Below are positions 16,337-24,439 of a stretch of 43,911 nucleotides of DNA, one piece after another. The stretch's first letter is position 1. Every line of letters begins with the position of its first letter. The notes under the pieces are model-generated. The model worked only from the letters and a program-made list of their open reading frames with translations, had not been told where the DNA came from and ran no database searches. The translations under genes were made by a program, and so were the position numbers. Origin of the DNA: JBKJUK01 sp046590705 (GTDB lineage Bacteria; Acidobacteriota; Thermoanaerobaculia; Gp7-AA8); the NCBI GenBank assembly GCA_046590705.1, contig JBKJUK010000394.1, forward strand, positions 1-43,911, in the 5' to 3' direction.

Positions 16337-18604
16337 TCAGGCCTGGTCCGCGCTGCCGGCCATGATCTTCTCGGCTGAAGCACCCGCCAGGAGTGCCTCG
16401 AAGGCCTCGGACCAGATGCGATGCAGTGCTGAAACGGTCTCTCGCACGAGGGGAGTTCCGCCACGTTCGATGAGGAAGTCCGCCGTTGCCGTCGTGCCGA
16501 TGCGTTGAGCCGGTACGCCATGACGTGCCGCCAGTTCGAGGATTCGAGCGCTATGCGCTTCACTCGTTGTAACCAGGGCCCTGGCCTGCGACTCACTGAA
16601 AAGAATTTCCACCGCGTCGAGCGAGTCTGCGTGCCCCTTCAGTTCCACTCGACAGCCCACGCCGAGCATCGACGCCTCGGCCAGTGCCACGGCCAGTCCT
16701 CCGCTGCTCAGATCGTGAGCGGAGGTCAGAAGCTGCTCGCCAGTTGCAGCGAGTAGAAACTGGATCAGCGCTTTCTCCGATGCGAGTGTGACGCGCGGGG
16801 GAACTGCCAGTTGATCGGGATGCATCAGCTGCGCGTATTCACTTCCGCCCAGTTCGCTCTGTGTCGTGCCGAGCAGGACGATGACCTCTCCGCTCTGCTT
16901 GAAATGCATCGTATTGAAGCGGTCGCCGTCCTCGAGGATCCCGACCATTCCGACGGTCGGCGTCGGGTAGACGCCGCGACCGTCCGTTTCGTTGTAGAAC
17001 GAGACGTTGCCTGAAATCACCGGTGTCTCGAGTGCGATGCAGGCTTCACTGATCCCGCGGACGGCCTCGGAAAACTGGTACATGATCTCGGGTCGTTCGG
17101 GTGAGCCGAAGTTGAGACAGTCGGTGATGGCTGCCGGCTCGGCACCGGTACAGGCCACGTTACGCGCTGCTTCTGCGACGGCCTGCTTGCCACCCTCGAA
17201 CGGGTCAAGGTAGCAGTAAACTGGATTCACATCCGAGCTCATGGCTAGAGCGAGCTTACTTCCTTTGATGCGCACAACCGCCGCGTCTGCGCGCTCCGGT
17301 GCAACGAGGGTGTTGGTTCGTACAGATGTGTCGTATTGCTCGAAAATCCAGCGCTTCGAGCAGAGATTCGGCGAGGCCAGAAGTTGTTGAAGGACCGGAG
17401 TGAGATCGCCGTCGGACTGAGCTTCGCGGATCAGAGCCGGCCTGATCGAGTTCATGTATTCACCGCGCGCGATGGGTCTGTCATACAGCGGAGCTTCGGT
17501 CGAGATCGGCTCCACCGGAATGACGGCGACTTCCTCACCATGCCAGAACAGACGCACATTGCCGTCGTCGCTTACCTGACCAATGACTGCAGCTTCGAGA
17601 TCCCACTTCTGGAAGATGCGCAGAACATCGTCTTCACGGCCCTGATGCGTGACGATGAGCATTCGTTCCTGCGATTCACTCAGCATGATTTCGTACGGCG
17701 TCATTCCGGTCTCGCGCATCGGCACCTTCTCGAGGTCGAGGCGGATTCCGGTCCCGGCGCGGCCGGCCATTTCGAAGGATGAAGAGGTGAGGCCTGCCGC
17801 ACCCATGTCCTGAATGCCGACGATGGCATCCGTGTCCATCAGCTCCAGACATGCTTCCAGTAGAAGTTTCTCGGTGAAAGGATCGCCGACCTGCACGGTG
17901 GGTCGCTTCTCGTCGGAAGCATCGTCGAATTCCGCGGAAGCCATGGTCGCGCCGTGAATCCCGTCGCGTCCCGTTCGCGAGCCTACGTAAATCACCGGGT
18001 TACCGACACCTTTTGCCTCGCCCTTGAAGATTTTTCCTTCGCGTGCGATTCCCAGCGCAAACACGTTGACCAGGATGTTGCCGTTGTAGCTGGAGTGGAA
18101 CGAGGTCTCGCCACCGATTGTAGGAATCCCGATGCAGTTGCCGTAGCCGGAGATCCCGCGTACGACTCCGTCCACGAGGTACTTCATGCGTGGTGCCGAG
18201 AGTTCGCCGAAACGGAGCGAATCGAGACAGGCGATCGGGCGTGCTCCCATGGTGAAAATGTCACGGAGGATGCCTCCCACTCCCGTGGCGGCTCCCTGAT
18301 AAGGCTCGATGAAGGACGGGTGATTGTGCGACTCCATCTTGAAGGCGGCCACCCAGCCTTCACCGATGTCGATCACTCCGGCGTTCTCGCCCGGGCCCTG
18401 AAGCACGCGCTTCCCAGTGGTTGGAAACTTTCTCAGATGGATTCTGCTCGATTTGTACGAGCAGTGTTCCGACCACATCACCGAGAAGATTCCGAGTTCG
18501 AGGTAGTTGGGAAGTCTCCCCAGGATCTGCTGGATGCGTTCGAATTCGTCTGGCGTGATGCCGTGAGAGGCAACAACTTCGCTGGTGATCTGCGGTTCCG
18601 TCAT
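16337..18604 (-). CDS. purL: Phosphoribosylformylglycinamidine synthase subunit PurL
   Basis: ATP-dependent synthetase subunit that converts FGAR to FGAM in purine synthesis. At 755 residues it is the short, Bacillus/Thermotoga-type PurL, which works with separate PurS and PurQ; neither is in the window. Family blocks include SEHCSYKSSR, GEGWVAAFKMESHNHPS, EPYQGAATGVGGILRDIFTM, GGETSFH, GVGNPVIYVGSRTGRDG, QDMGAAGLTSSSFEMA and the second half-domain blocks LDPFEGGKQAVAEAARN, NCLNFG-type and SAHDLSSGGLAVALAE. Immediately downstream is purF. There is no ribosome site before the ATG at 18604; instead TAGAAT (18614-18619) ends 9 nt upstream. Confidence 0.95.
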   Translation of the reverse strand: MTEPQITSEVVASHGITPDEFERIQQILGRLPNYLELGIFSVMWSEHCSYKSSRIHLRKFPTTGKRVLQGPGENAGVIDIGEGWVAAFKMESHNHPSFIEPYQGAATGVGGILRDIFTMGARPIACLDSLRFGELSAPRMKYLVDGVVRGISGYGNCIGIPTIGGETSFHSSYNGNILVNVFALGIAREGKIFKGEAKGVGNPVIYVGSRTGRDGIHGATMASAEFDDASDEKRPTVQVGDPFTEKLLLEACLELMDTDAIVGIQDMGAAGLTSSSFEMAGRAGTGIRLDLEKVPMRETGMTPYEIMLSESQERMLIVTHQGREDDVLRIFQKWDLEAAVIGQVSDDGNVRLFWHGEEVAVIPVEPISTEAPLYDRPIARGEYMNSIRPALIREAQSDGDLTPVLQQLLASPNLCSKRWIFEQYDTSVRTNTLVAPERADAAVVRIKGSKLALAMSSDVNPVYCYLDPFEGGKQAVAEAARNVACTGAEPAAITDCLNFGSPERPEIMYQFSEAVRGISEACIALETPVISGNVSFYNETDGRGVYPTPTVGMVGILEDGDRFNTMHFKQSGEVIVLLGTTQSELGGSEYAQLMHPDQLAVPPRVTLASEKALIQFLLAATGEQLLTSAHDLSSGGLAVALAEASMLGVGCRVELKGHADSLDAVEILFSESQARALVTTSEAHSARILELAARHGVPAQRIGTTATADFLIERGGTPLVRETVSALHRIWSEAFEALLAGASAEKIMAGSADQA

Positions 18605-18613
18605 GCGCTGCGC

Positions 18614-18619
18614 ATTCTA
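18614..18619 (-). promoter_or_regulatory. -10-like TAGAAT, 9 nt before purL ATG
   Basis: TAGAAT on the reverse strand ends 9 nt before the purL start codon, with no Shine-Dalgarno between. This would put the transcription start at or within a few bases of the ATG. Confidence 0.4.
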
Positions 18620-18684
18620 TTCGCTGTCCCGAGTCTGGTCGTGTTTTTAGAGGGAGAAACTTGTTTCCCTGAATGCTTCTGCTC

Positions 18685-19521
18685 TCAATAGAAGTCGAGG
18701 TTGGGGACTTTGTCGACGATCCCCGCCTCGGCCGCTCGATCGAGGAAGAGCCGGACTGCTTTCCGCCCTCGATCACCGTAGTCGATGGTCAGCTCATTCA
18801 CCCACATGGCCACGAACTGATCCGCTTTTTCCTTGTCGAGGCGACGGCCGTACTGCATGGCGTAGTCGAGGGCTTCGCTGCGGTGATCGAGTGAGTACTG
18901 AATCGACTCTTTCAGGATTTTCGAACAGCGTCGCATCAGATCCTCGCCCAGGCCTCGGCGGATGGCGTTGCCACCCATGGGCAGGGGCAGATCAGTCTCT
19001 TTTTTCCACCATTCGCCGAGGTCGACGACTTTGTGCAGACCTTCCAGATGGTAGGTGAGTTGTCCTTCGTGAATCAGAAGACCGGCCGGGTGCGTACCGT
19101 CGATTACGGCCTCCTGAATCTCGTTGAAGTCCATGGTGACGGTGCTCACGTTCGGAGCGAAGAGTCTGAGCGCGACATAGGCCGAAGTATTCAGGCCGGG
19201 GATGGCCACCACGTGTTTCGCGAGATCCTCGGGGGCGATTGGTTCTTTGGAGACCACGATCGGACCGTAGCCGTCACCGATGGATGCGCCGCTGGAAAGC
19301 AGTGCGTACTTATCCGCAATGCGAGGGTACATACCGAACGAAACCGCCGTGACGTCGTACTTCTCGTCGAGAGCGTCGACATTGAGTGACTGAATGTCTT
19401 TGAGGTGATGTTCAAAGTGGAGGTCGCCCGAGTCGAGCTTGTCCTTGGCGAGACCATAGAACATGAACGCGTCGTCGGCGTCGGGCGAATGGGCGAGTGT
19501 GATTTTCTTCTTTTCGGTCAT
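18685..19521 (-). CDS. MqnA/MqnD-family protein (menaquinone futalosine pathway or solute-binding relative)
   Basis: A 278-residue protein with the two-lobed periplasmic-binding-like fold of the MqnA/MqnD family. It starts ITLAHSPDADDAFMFYGL, the family hallmark SPDxDD. It continues with VTAVSFGMYPRIAD, LLSSGASIGDGYGPIVVS, AIPGLNTSAYVALRLF and LLIHEGQLTYHLEGL, all typical of the DUF178 group that includes 1,4-dihydroxy-6-naphthoate synthase. No signal peptide is visible, which argues for a cytoplasmic enzyme rather than a transporter component. No other menaquinone genes are nearby, so MqnD versus an unassigned paralogue cannot be settled. A TAGAAT at 19566-19571 would give a leader of about 40 nt. 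It is divergent from the NmrA-like gene. Confidence 0.8.
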   Translation of the reverse strand: MTEKKKITLAHSPDADDAFMFYGLAKDKLDSGDLHFEHHLKDIQSLNVDALDEKYDVTAVSFGMYPRIADKYALLSSGASIGDGYGPIVVSKEPIAPEDLAKHVVAIPGLNTSAYVALRLFAPNVSTVTMDFNEIQEAVIDGTHPAGLLIHEGQLTYHLEGLHKVVDLGEWWKKETDLPLPMGGNAIRRGLGEDLMRRCSKILKESIQYSLDHRSEALDYAMQYGRRLDKEKADQFVAMWVNELTIDYGDRGRKAVRLFLDRAAEAGIVDKVPNLDFY

Positions 19522-19691
19522 TTGATTGTTTTCCGTTCAGAGTGATGAGTGCAGGGCGCGGGCGCATTCTAGCCCGCATTTCTTGTGCCGCGATTGTGGA
19601 GCACAGGCAATCCTGCCTGTGACGGGACCCACTCACTTTGTAGGCTTTGCTCGGCTGGCTGTATCCTTTCTCGAAGGCAAGGAGAAAACGA

Positions 19692-20558
19692 ATGAATCTC
19701 GTCGTCGGCGCCAGCGGTTTACTCGGAGGAACCATTACTAGAGCCCTTCTGGCTCAGGGAGCGCCCGTACGTATCCTCTCTCGCTCCAATCCAGCCTACA
19801 GGGCCCTCGAGGACCGTGGCGCTGAGATGAGTGAGGGTGATCTGAAGGACCCAGCCACTCTTCGTCAGGCCATGAAGGGTGTTACCACCGTGATTACCAC
19901 GGCCAATGCCGCGCAGAGGGATGGGGCTGGCGAGGGGGTCGACACCTTCGAGAGCGTTGATCGATCGGGAAATCAGAATCTGATCGACGCTGCCGTATCG
20001 ACGGGGGTTGGGCAGTTCATCTTCACCTCCGCATTTACCGCCGACAAGGAAAGCCCCAGTTCGTTCATGGCGATCAAAGGTCGCATTGAAGAGTCTCTCG
20101 CTGCCAGTGGATTGAACTATACGATTCTCGCTCCGCACGTATTCATGGAAGTCTGGTTTGGAATGGTCATCGGTACAGCACTGCAATCCGGCGAGCCAGT
20201 CACACTGATTGGTAACGGTGACAAACGACACTCATTCGTCAGCGTCGAAGACGTCGCTTCGGTTGCTCTCGCTTCCATCGGCAATGCAGCGGCCATGAAG
20301 CAGCGAGTACCGATTGGCGGTCCTGATGCCCTCACCTGGACCGACGTTGTTTCGCGGGTGGGGAAGGTGATTCATCGCGAACTTCCGGTGCGCTACCTTC
20401 CGATCGGTTCGGCACTTCCGATTCCCGAATCGACGTGGGACCTGATGTACGCCATGGAGATGTTCGAAGCGGTGATCCCTACCGAACCTGTCGAATCCAC
20501 GTACGGCGTGAAGCTCACCTCGATCGAGCAGGTCGCCCGAAAATTGTTCGTGGTATGA
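19692..20558 (+). CDS. NmrA-like NAD(P)-binding protein (atypical SDR)
   Basis: A 288-residue Rossmann-fold protein. The N-terminus MNLVVGASGLLGGTITRALL carries the GxxGxxG dinucleotide motif (GASGLLG). The catalytic Tyr/Lys pair of classical SDRs is not conserved: residues FIFTSAF and SSFMAIKGRIEESL occupy that region with Met in place of Tyr, as in NmrA/HSCARG-type regulators and SDR-a5 members. Later blocks are YTILAPHVFME and HSFVSVEDVASVALASI. The start at 19692 is favoured by AAGGAG 8 nt upstream. Possible roles are redox sensing or a quinone/flavonoid-type reductase; the sequence does not decide. Convergent with plsC. Confidence 0.8.
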   Translation: MNLVVGASGLLGGTITRALLAQGAPVRILSRSNPAYRALEDRGAEMSEGDLKDPATLRQAMKGVTTVITTANAAQRDGAGEGVDTFESVDRSGNQNLIDAAVSTGVGQFIFTSAFTADKESPSSFMAIKGRIEESLAASGLNYTILAPHVFMEVWFGMVIGTALQSGEPVTLIGNGDKRHSFVSVEDVASVALASIGNAAAMKQRVPIGGPDALTWTDVVSRVGKVIHRELPVRYLPIGSALPIPESTWDLMYAMEMFEAVIPTEPVESTYGVKLTSIEQVARKLFVV

Positions 20559-20686
20559 CTCGCTTGTTTTGGGGTAGGGGACGCGCAAAGCACGGACCGT
20601 CTCGTAAACTTCGGTAGGTTTCGCTCTACTGCGCAGTCAGTTGATCCGAGGGTGTTGCAATCTTCGCCTGCCGCGCACCGTCAGGG

Positions 20687-20788
20687 TATCGGACACGCTG
20701 CTGCGCGTCCCTACGACATGAATCGTGCGAGATGGATCGTCCACTGTTTCTGGTGTCCGTGTAGGGACGCGCAGCAGCGCGTCCGATA
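20687..20788. repeat. Paired inverted GGGACGCGCAGCAG-type repeat
   Basis: Arms 20687-20714 (TATCGGACACGCTGCTGCGC, then GTCCCTAC) and 20761-20788 (the complement) match at 27 of 28 positions around a 46-nt loop. It lies between the convergent ends of the NmrA-like gene and plsC. The rest of the 20559-20801 gap shows nothing else. Confidence 0.85.
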
Positions 20789-20801
20789 CTTCGGTATTCT
20801 G

Positions 20802-21578
20802 TTAGGTTAAATCGGAAATCGCTCGCTCATCGGCCGCGTCGACTTGCTTTTCATCCGTTCGCCGGCGGTACTCGGTTTCCGAACCGTAGAGCATCGAACC
20901 GACTTGTGCATGCGCGCTTTCGATGAGAGAGGTCTTACTTCGCACCGAAAGTCCCGCAGTGGGGATTGGCGTGCCGAGCTGAATTCTGACCGGACCAGGC
21001 TTGATCAGGAACTTCCCGATGGGCAGGGCTTCGTGCATGCCGATGATGGCCATCGGGAACACCGGCAGTTCAGCCTTCAAAGCTAGAAGAAAAGCGCCAC
21101 GCTGGAAAGGTTTCATCGCCCCGAAATGGGAACGGCCTTCTTCCGGAAACACCAGAATCGAATCGCCGATGCGAATGCGCTGTGCTGCAAGATCGAGCGA
21201 TTGCACGGCGCTGCGTTTGTTTTTTCTGTCGATGGGGATGAAGCCGGCGGCTTTGAGTCCCCAGCCAAAGAGTGGAACCTGAAAGAGGCTTTTCTTCGCC
21301 ATGAATCGGATGGGGATCGGCAGCGCCGCCAGGAGACACGGGACGTCGAGGTAGCTCTGATGATTCGCGACGAAAACATACTTATGATCGCCTCGCAGAA
21401 GGGAGGTGTCGCCTTCGAGACTCAATCTGATTCCGGCAGCGCGCACGATTGAGCGTGCCCACCAGCGGATCAGCGAGTCGATCCGCTTTCCACCGCCGAT
21501 GGCTGCAAGCAGAATCACCAGCGGTGCGGTAATGAGTGTGGCCACGATCAGCACGACCACGATGAGATAGCTGCGCAT
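20802..21578 (-). CDS. plsC: 1-acyl-sn-glycerol-3-phosphate acyltransferase
   Basis: Adds the second acyl chain to lysophosphatidate in phospholipid synthesis at the inner membrane. A 258-residue protein. The N-terminus is a membrane helix (~4-28, IVVVLIVATLITAPLVILLAA). The catalytic HX4D motif is NHQSYLD (His73, Asp78), and the glycerol-phosphate binding motif is FPEEGRSHFG. Further family blocks are RFMAKKSLFQVPLFGWGLK, IPIDRKN and FPMAIIGMHEALPIGK. The last ~30 residues are charged and not conserved. No Shine-Dalgarno precedes the ATG; TAGAAT at 21587-21592 ends 8 nt before it. The gene is preceded by a GC-rich repeat region (21600-21680). Confidence 0.88.
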   Translation of the reverse strand: MRSYLIVVVLIVATLITAPLVILLAAIGGGKRIDSLIRWWARSIVRAAGIRLSLEGDTSLLRGDHKYVFVANHQSYLDVPCLLAALPIPIRFMAKKSLFQVPLFGWGLKAAGFIPIDRKNKRSAVQSLDLAAQRIRIGDSILVFPEEGRSHFGAMKPFQRGAFLLALKAELPVFPMAIIGMHEALPIGKFLIKPGPVRIQLGTPIPTAGLSVRSKTSLIESAHAQVGSMLYGSETEYRRRTDEKQVDAADERAISDLT

Positions 21579-21586
21579 TCGGCGGG

Positions 21587-21592
21587 ATTCTA
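21587..21592 (-). promoter_or_regulatory. -10-like TAGAAT, 8 nt before plsC ATG
   Basis: TAGAAT on the reverse strand ends 8 nt before the start codon with no ribosome site between, another instance of the leaderless pattern. Confidence 0.4.
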
Positions 21593-21734
21593 GCGCATCG
21601 ACCTTGATGCGGGCCGGGGTCAGGGGGCCCGGGGGCCGGAGTAGGGCGGTGAAAGACAGGCCATCCTGCCTGTGACGCGCGAAACCACCATTCCCGCAGC
21701 CCGATTGAGCGACCGTAAGGACATTGGGTCGCTC

Positions 21735-22499
21735 TCAGAGCGCCTTACGGACTGCGTCGCGAAGGAAGCGGAGACCGAGCAGCGTCCGCGTTCCGTGCCA
21801 TGTAGCGAGATGTCCCTGGAAAGGGCCGATTACCTTCGCGTTGCATGTTCGGGAGACATGTTCGGTGTCTGTTGTGTTGAACACGTAAGGCTCATCCGGC
21901 AGGAAAACGAGATGGGGCGATCGTTCGCGGATCGCTTCCAGCGTTACAGTGGGATAGCGCCGTTCGTCCGCGAGTACGTTTCTGCCGCCGATGGAGCTGA
22001 TCAGGTCCGACACGTAGGTGTCGCCGCCGCACCACATCCAGGGATTCTTCCAGATTGCACAGGCAAAGGTGAAGGATTGTTCCGCAGTCCGTGCAAGCTC
22101 GTTCTTAATCCCTGCAGCGGCCTGTTCCGCGGCGCTGCTGCAGTGGTGAATCGCCCCAAGGTCCATCAGATGTTGCACTGTTCCTCGAACGGTTTTCGGT
22201 TCTGACACGAAGACCCTGACAAATGACTGCAGCTGAGTGGCATGCCGCTGCAGGTTCTCCTCGAGATTGAGGTGAACCAGATCCGGCTCGAGTGCCCGGA
22301 TGGCTTCGATCGAGGGATTTTTGGTTCCACCAAGCCGGGGGAGACTCAAGCCCTCTGGAAAGATGCAGAAGTCCGTAATCCCCACGACCGATCCGCCCGC
22401 GCCTAACGCGAAAAGCGATTCCGTCAGCGAGGGTACGAGAGAAACGACCCGGCGCGGGGGAAGATCAAACGTGAACTCGTTTCCGACGGCGTCGAGCAT
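21735..22499 (-). CDS. BtuF-like helical-backbone metal/cobalamin binding protein
   Basis: A 254-residue protein of the BtuF/FhuD cluster of substrate-binding proteins. Recognisable blocks are RRVVSLVPSLTESLFALGAG, VVGITDFCIFPEG, LGGTKNPSIEAIRALEPDLV and the C-terminal SPHLVFLPDEPY. There is no signal peptide or lipobox, so as annotated it would be cytoplasmic; similar leaderless members are common as stand-alone proteins. No permease or ATPase is adjacent. Between them TACAAT (22506-22511) and the ATG are separated by 6 nt, so this start is well supported by the leaderless pattern. The ligand (corrinoid, haem or another chelate) is not determined. Confidence 0.78.
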   Translation of the reverse strand: MLDAVGNEFTFDLPPRRVVSLVPSLTESLFALGAGGSVVGITDFCIFPEGLSLPRLGGTKNPSIEAIRALEPDLVHLNLEENLQRHATQLQSFVRVFVSEPKTVRGTVQHLMDLGAIHHCSSAAEQAAAGIKNELARTAEQSFTFACAIWKNPWMWCGGDTYVSDLISSIGGRNVLADERRYPTVTLEAIRERSPHLVFLPDEPYVFNTTDTEHVSRTCNAKVIGPFQGHLATWHGTRTLLGLRFLRDAVRKAL

Positions 22500-22505
22500 G
22501 TAGAG

Positions 22506-22511
22506 ATTGTA
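22506..22511 (-). promoter_or_regulatory. -10-like TACAAT, 6 nt before the BtuF-like ATG
   Basis: TACAAT on the reverse strand ends 6 nt before the ATG at 22499. The hexamer is formed where the CAGTAGTCAGTA satellite meets the gene, so the satellite supplies the upstream sequence. Confidence 0.45.
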
Positions 22512-22598
22512 GTCAGTAACCAGTAGTCAGTAGTCAGGTCAGTAGTCAGTAACCAGTAGTCAGAAGCCAGAAGCCAGTAGCCAGTAACTCTCGCGTAT
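22509..22598. repeat. CAGTAGTCAGTAACCAGTAG satellite
   Basis: About 90 bp of imperfect tandem units (AGTCAGTAACCAGTAGTCAG, CAGAAGCCAGAAGCCAGTAG). An inverted copy lies at 22881-22925, so the two bracket palindromic element B and fill the divergent gap between the BtuF-like gene and glcD. Confidence 0.85.
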
Positions 22599-22664
22599 CA
22601 CCACATCGTGGATCAAGGCGTGTTGTTGAAGCGTAGCAGAGGGCACCCGCAAGCACATACGCGA

Positions 22665-22841
22665 CGTCATTCCGACGAGCCGCGTGACCCGTGAGGATTA
22701 CGCAGCCGTGACTGCGAGGAGGAATCTCCGGTTCGCGCGGCAGCGGTGGAACGGCACGACCGGCGCGGCGCGGAACGGAGATTCCTCTTCGCAGTCACAG
22801 CGCGGAAACTGACGTGTGCCTCGCGTGCTCATCGGAATGAC
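22665..22841. repeat. Composite palindromic element, copy B
   Basis: 177 bp bounded by CGTCATTCCGA and TCGGAATGAC with internal facing GAGGAATCTCC and CGGAGATTCCTC motifs. It is the inverted orientation relative to copy A and is flanked by inverted satellite copies. Confidence 0.85.
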
Positions 22842-22880
22842 AGGACTGGGTTCACGTGTGACTTACGATGATTGCATTTT

Positions 22881-22925
22881 GCTTCTGGCTACTGACTCCT
22901 GGTTACTGGCTACTGACTCCTGCTA
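22881..22925. repeat. Inverted copy of the CAGTAG satellite upstream of glcD
   Basis: Units CTTCTGGCTACTGACTCC and TGGTTACTGGCTACTGACTCC-like, the reverse complement of the 22509-22598 stretch. It ends about 10 nt before the -10-like hexamer of glcD. Confidence 0.8.
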
Positions 22926-22934
22926 CTCGTCGTT

Positions 22935-22940
22935 TACAAT
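22935..22940 (+). promoter_or_regulatory. -10-like TACAAT, 6 nt before glcD ATG
   Basis: TACAAT ends 6 nt before the glcD start with no ribosome site between. The corresponding -35 position would lie inside the inverted satellite. Confidence 0.45.
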
Positions 22941-22946
22941 CCCGGT

Positions 22947-24362
22947 ATGCCGTTCAACAAAGTCACTCCTGAGCTCATTGCGCAGTTACGGCGCGAACTC
23001 GGCGACGAGAACGTGGTCGTCGATGCTGCCGAACTTCGTCCCTTCGCCTCTGATTACACTGAGGATCTGGTGTTCATGCCCGAGGTGGCCGTTCTGCCGC
23101 GCGAGGTGGAGCATGTGCAGGCCCTCATGCGCATTGCTACGGCGCACAACGTACCGGTCACTCCGCGGGCTGGTGGGACCGGCCTCAGTGGCGGCGCACT
23201 CCCTGTGCACGGTGGCATCCTCTTCTCCTGTCATCGGATGAATCGCATTCTCGAGATTGATCGCGAGAATCTCATCGGGGTTGTCGAGCCCGGCGTGATC
23301 ACTCAGGTCTTTCAGGAAGAGGTCGAGAAGGTTGGACTCTTCTATCCGCCCGATCCGGCCTCACGTGGATCCTGCACGCTGGGAGGCAACGTCGCCGAGA
23401 ACGCCGGTGGGCCGCGAGCAGTCAAGTACGGTGTGACCAAGGATTACGTCATGGGTCTCGAAGCAGTGCTTCCGAGTGGAGAACTGATTCGTACCGGCGG
23501 AAAGCTCTACAAGGACGTGACCGGCTACAACCTCACTCAGCTTCTGGTCGGATCCGAGGGGACTCTGGCCATCATCACGAAGATTTACCTCAGGCTGATT
23601 CCATGGCCGGCACATCGGAAGGTTCTGCTGGCGCCGTTCAGCACGCTGGATGCAGCAGCCAAAGCCGTCACTGCCGTCTTCATGAAAGGTGTGCAGCCGA
23701 GCGCCTGTGAGTTGATTTCGAAGGACGCCGTGGCTTGCGCAGTGAAGCAGCTCGGAAAGGAATGGCCGCACGCACACGCCGAAGCGCACTTGCTGCTCGA
23801 AGCGGACGGACATTCTGAAGAGCGCGTCGATGAAGAAGTGATGCTGATCGGCGAGGCCTGCACCGAGGCCGGGGCCGAGGAGGTTTTTCTCGCTGAGGAC
23901 GCGCCGAGAATGCGGGAACTCTGGGCCTTGAGGCGATGCATCGGCGAGGCCGTCAAGTCGATCAATATCTACAAGGAAGAAGACACGGTGGTTCCGCGGA
24001 ACAAGATTCCGGAGTTGATTACCGGAGTGAAAGAGATTTCGGAAAAATACGGAATCATGACCATCGCCTACGGACATGCCGGCGACGGAAACATCCACTG
24101 CAACATCATCAAGACTGTCGACGACGATACCTGGGAGCGAGTCCTGCCGGATGCGATCAGAGAGATGTTCGAACTGACTGCTTCACTGGGTGGTCAGGTA
24201 TCGGGCGAACATGGGATCGGTTACGTGCAGCGTGAGTTCCTGCCGATCACGCGCGGGCCTGTGGAGATCGCACTGATGCGCGGGATCAAGGAGCATTTCG
24301 ATCCAATGGGCATTCTGAATCCCGGGAAGATCTTCCCGGCGCTGCTGGAGAAGGCGGGCTGA
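22947..24362 (+). CDS. glcD: FAD-linked glycolate/D-lactate oxidase subunit GlcD
   Basis: A 471-residue VAO-family flavoprotein expected to oxidise glycolate or D-lactate and pass electrons to the quinone pool with GlcE/GlcF-type partners, which are not in the window. The FAD-binding domain shows TPRAGGTGLSGGALPVHGG, VVEPGV, PPDPASRGSCTLGGNVAENA, GGPRAVKYGVTKDYVMGLE and LLVGSEGTLAIIT. The C-terminal FAD-oxidase domain shows AYGHAGDGNIHCNI and SGEHGIGYVQ. Length and order match GlcD; other members (D-2-hydroxyglutarate or alkyldihydroxyacetone-phosphate oxidases) are possible because it stands alone. It ends shortly before a dispersed repeat at 24400. Confidence 0.88.
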   Translation: MPFNKVTPELIAQLRRELGDENVVVDAAELRPFASDYTEDLVFMPEVAVLPREVEHVQALMRIATAHNVPVTPRAGGTGLSGGALPVHGGILFSCHRMNRILEIDRENLIGVVEPGVITQVFQEEVEKVGLFYPPDPASRGSCTLGGNVAENAGGPRAVKYGVTKDYVMGLEAVLPSGELIRTGGKLYKDVTGYNLTQLLVGSEGTLAIITKIYLRLIPWPAHRKVLLAPFSTLDAAAKAVTAVFMKGVQPSACELISKDAVACAVKQLGKEWPHAHAEAHLLLEADGHSEERVDEEVMLIGEACTEAGAEEVFLAEDAPRMRELWALRRCIGEAVKSINIYKEEDTVVPRNKIPELITGVKEISEKYGIMTIAYGHAGDGNIHCNIIKTVDDDTWERVLPDAIREMFELTASLGGQVSGEHGIGYVQREFLPITRGPVEIALMRGIKEHFDPMGILNPGKIFPALLEKAG

Positions 24363-24399
24363 GTGTGGCGTGCGCGAGTTGGATTTTTTCGTTCCTGCA

Positions 24400-24432
24400 C
24401 CACGGAGCCCAGAGTTGAAAACTTTGGCCACT
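24400..24432. repeat. Dispersed ~33-nt repeat, copy 2
   Basis: CCACGGAGCCCAGAG then TTGAAAACTTTGGCCACT, matching 6615-6647 except for two bases. It sits in the 77-bp gap between the convergent 3' ends of glcD and dppC. Confidence 0.6.
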
Positions 24433-24439
24433 TACTTCG

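Noticed and set aside
17954..18691. 245-residue plus-strand frame
   Set aside because: Antisense to purL with no recognisable domain.
22509..22925. CRISPR array
   Set aside because: The repeated units are contiguous and degenerate, without unique spacers of constant length; no cas genes.
23361..24098. 245-residue minus-strand frame inside glcD
   Set aside because: Antisense shadow of a well-conserved enzyme.
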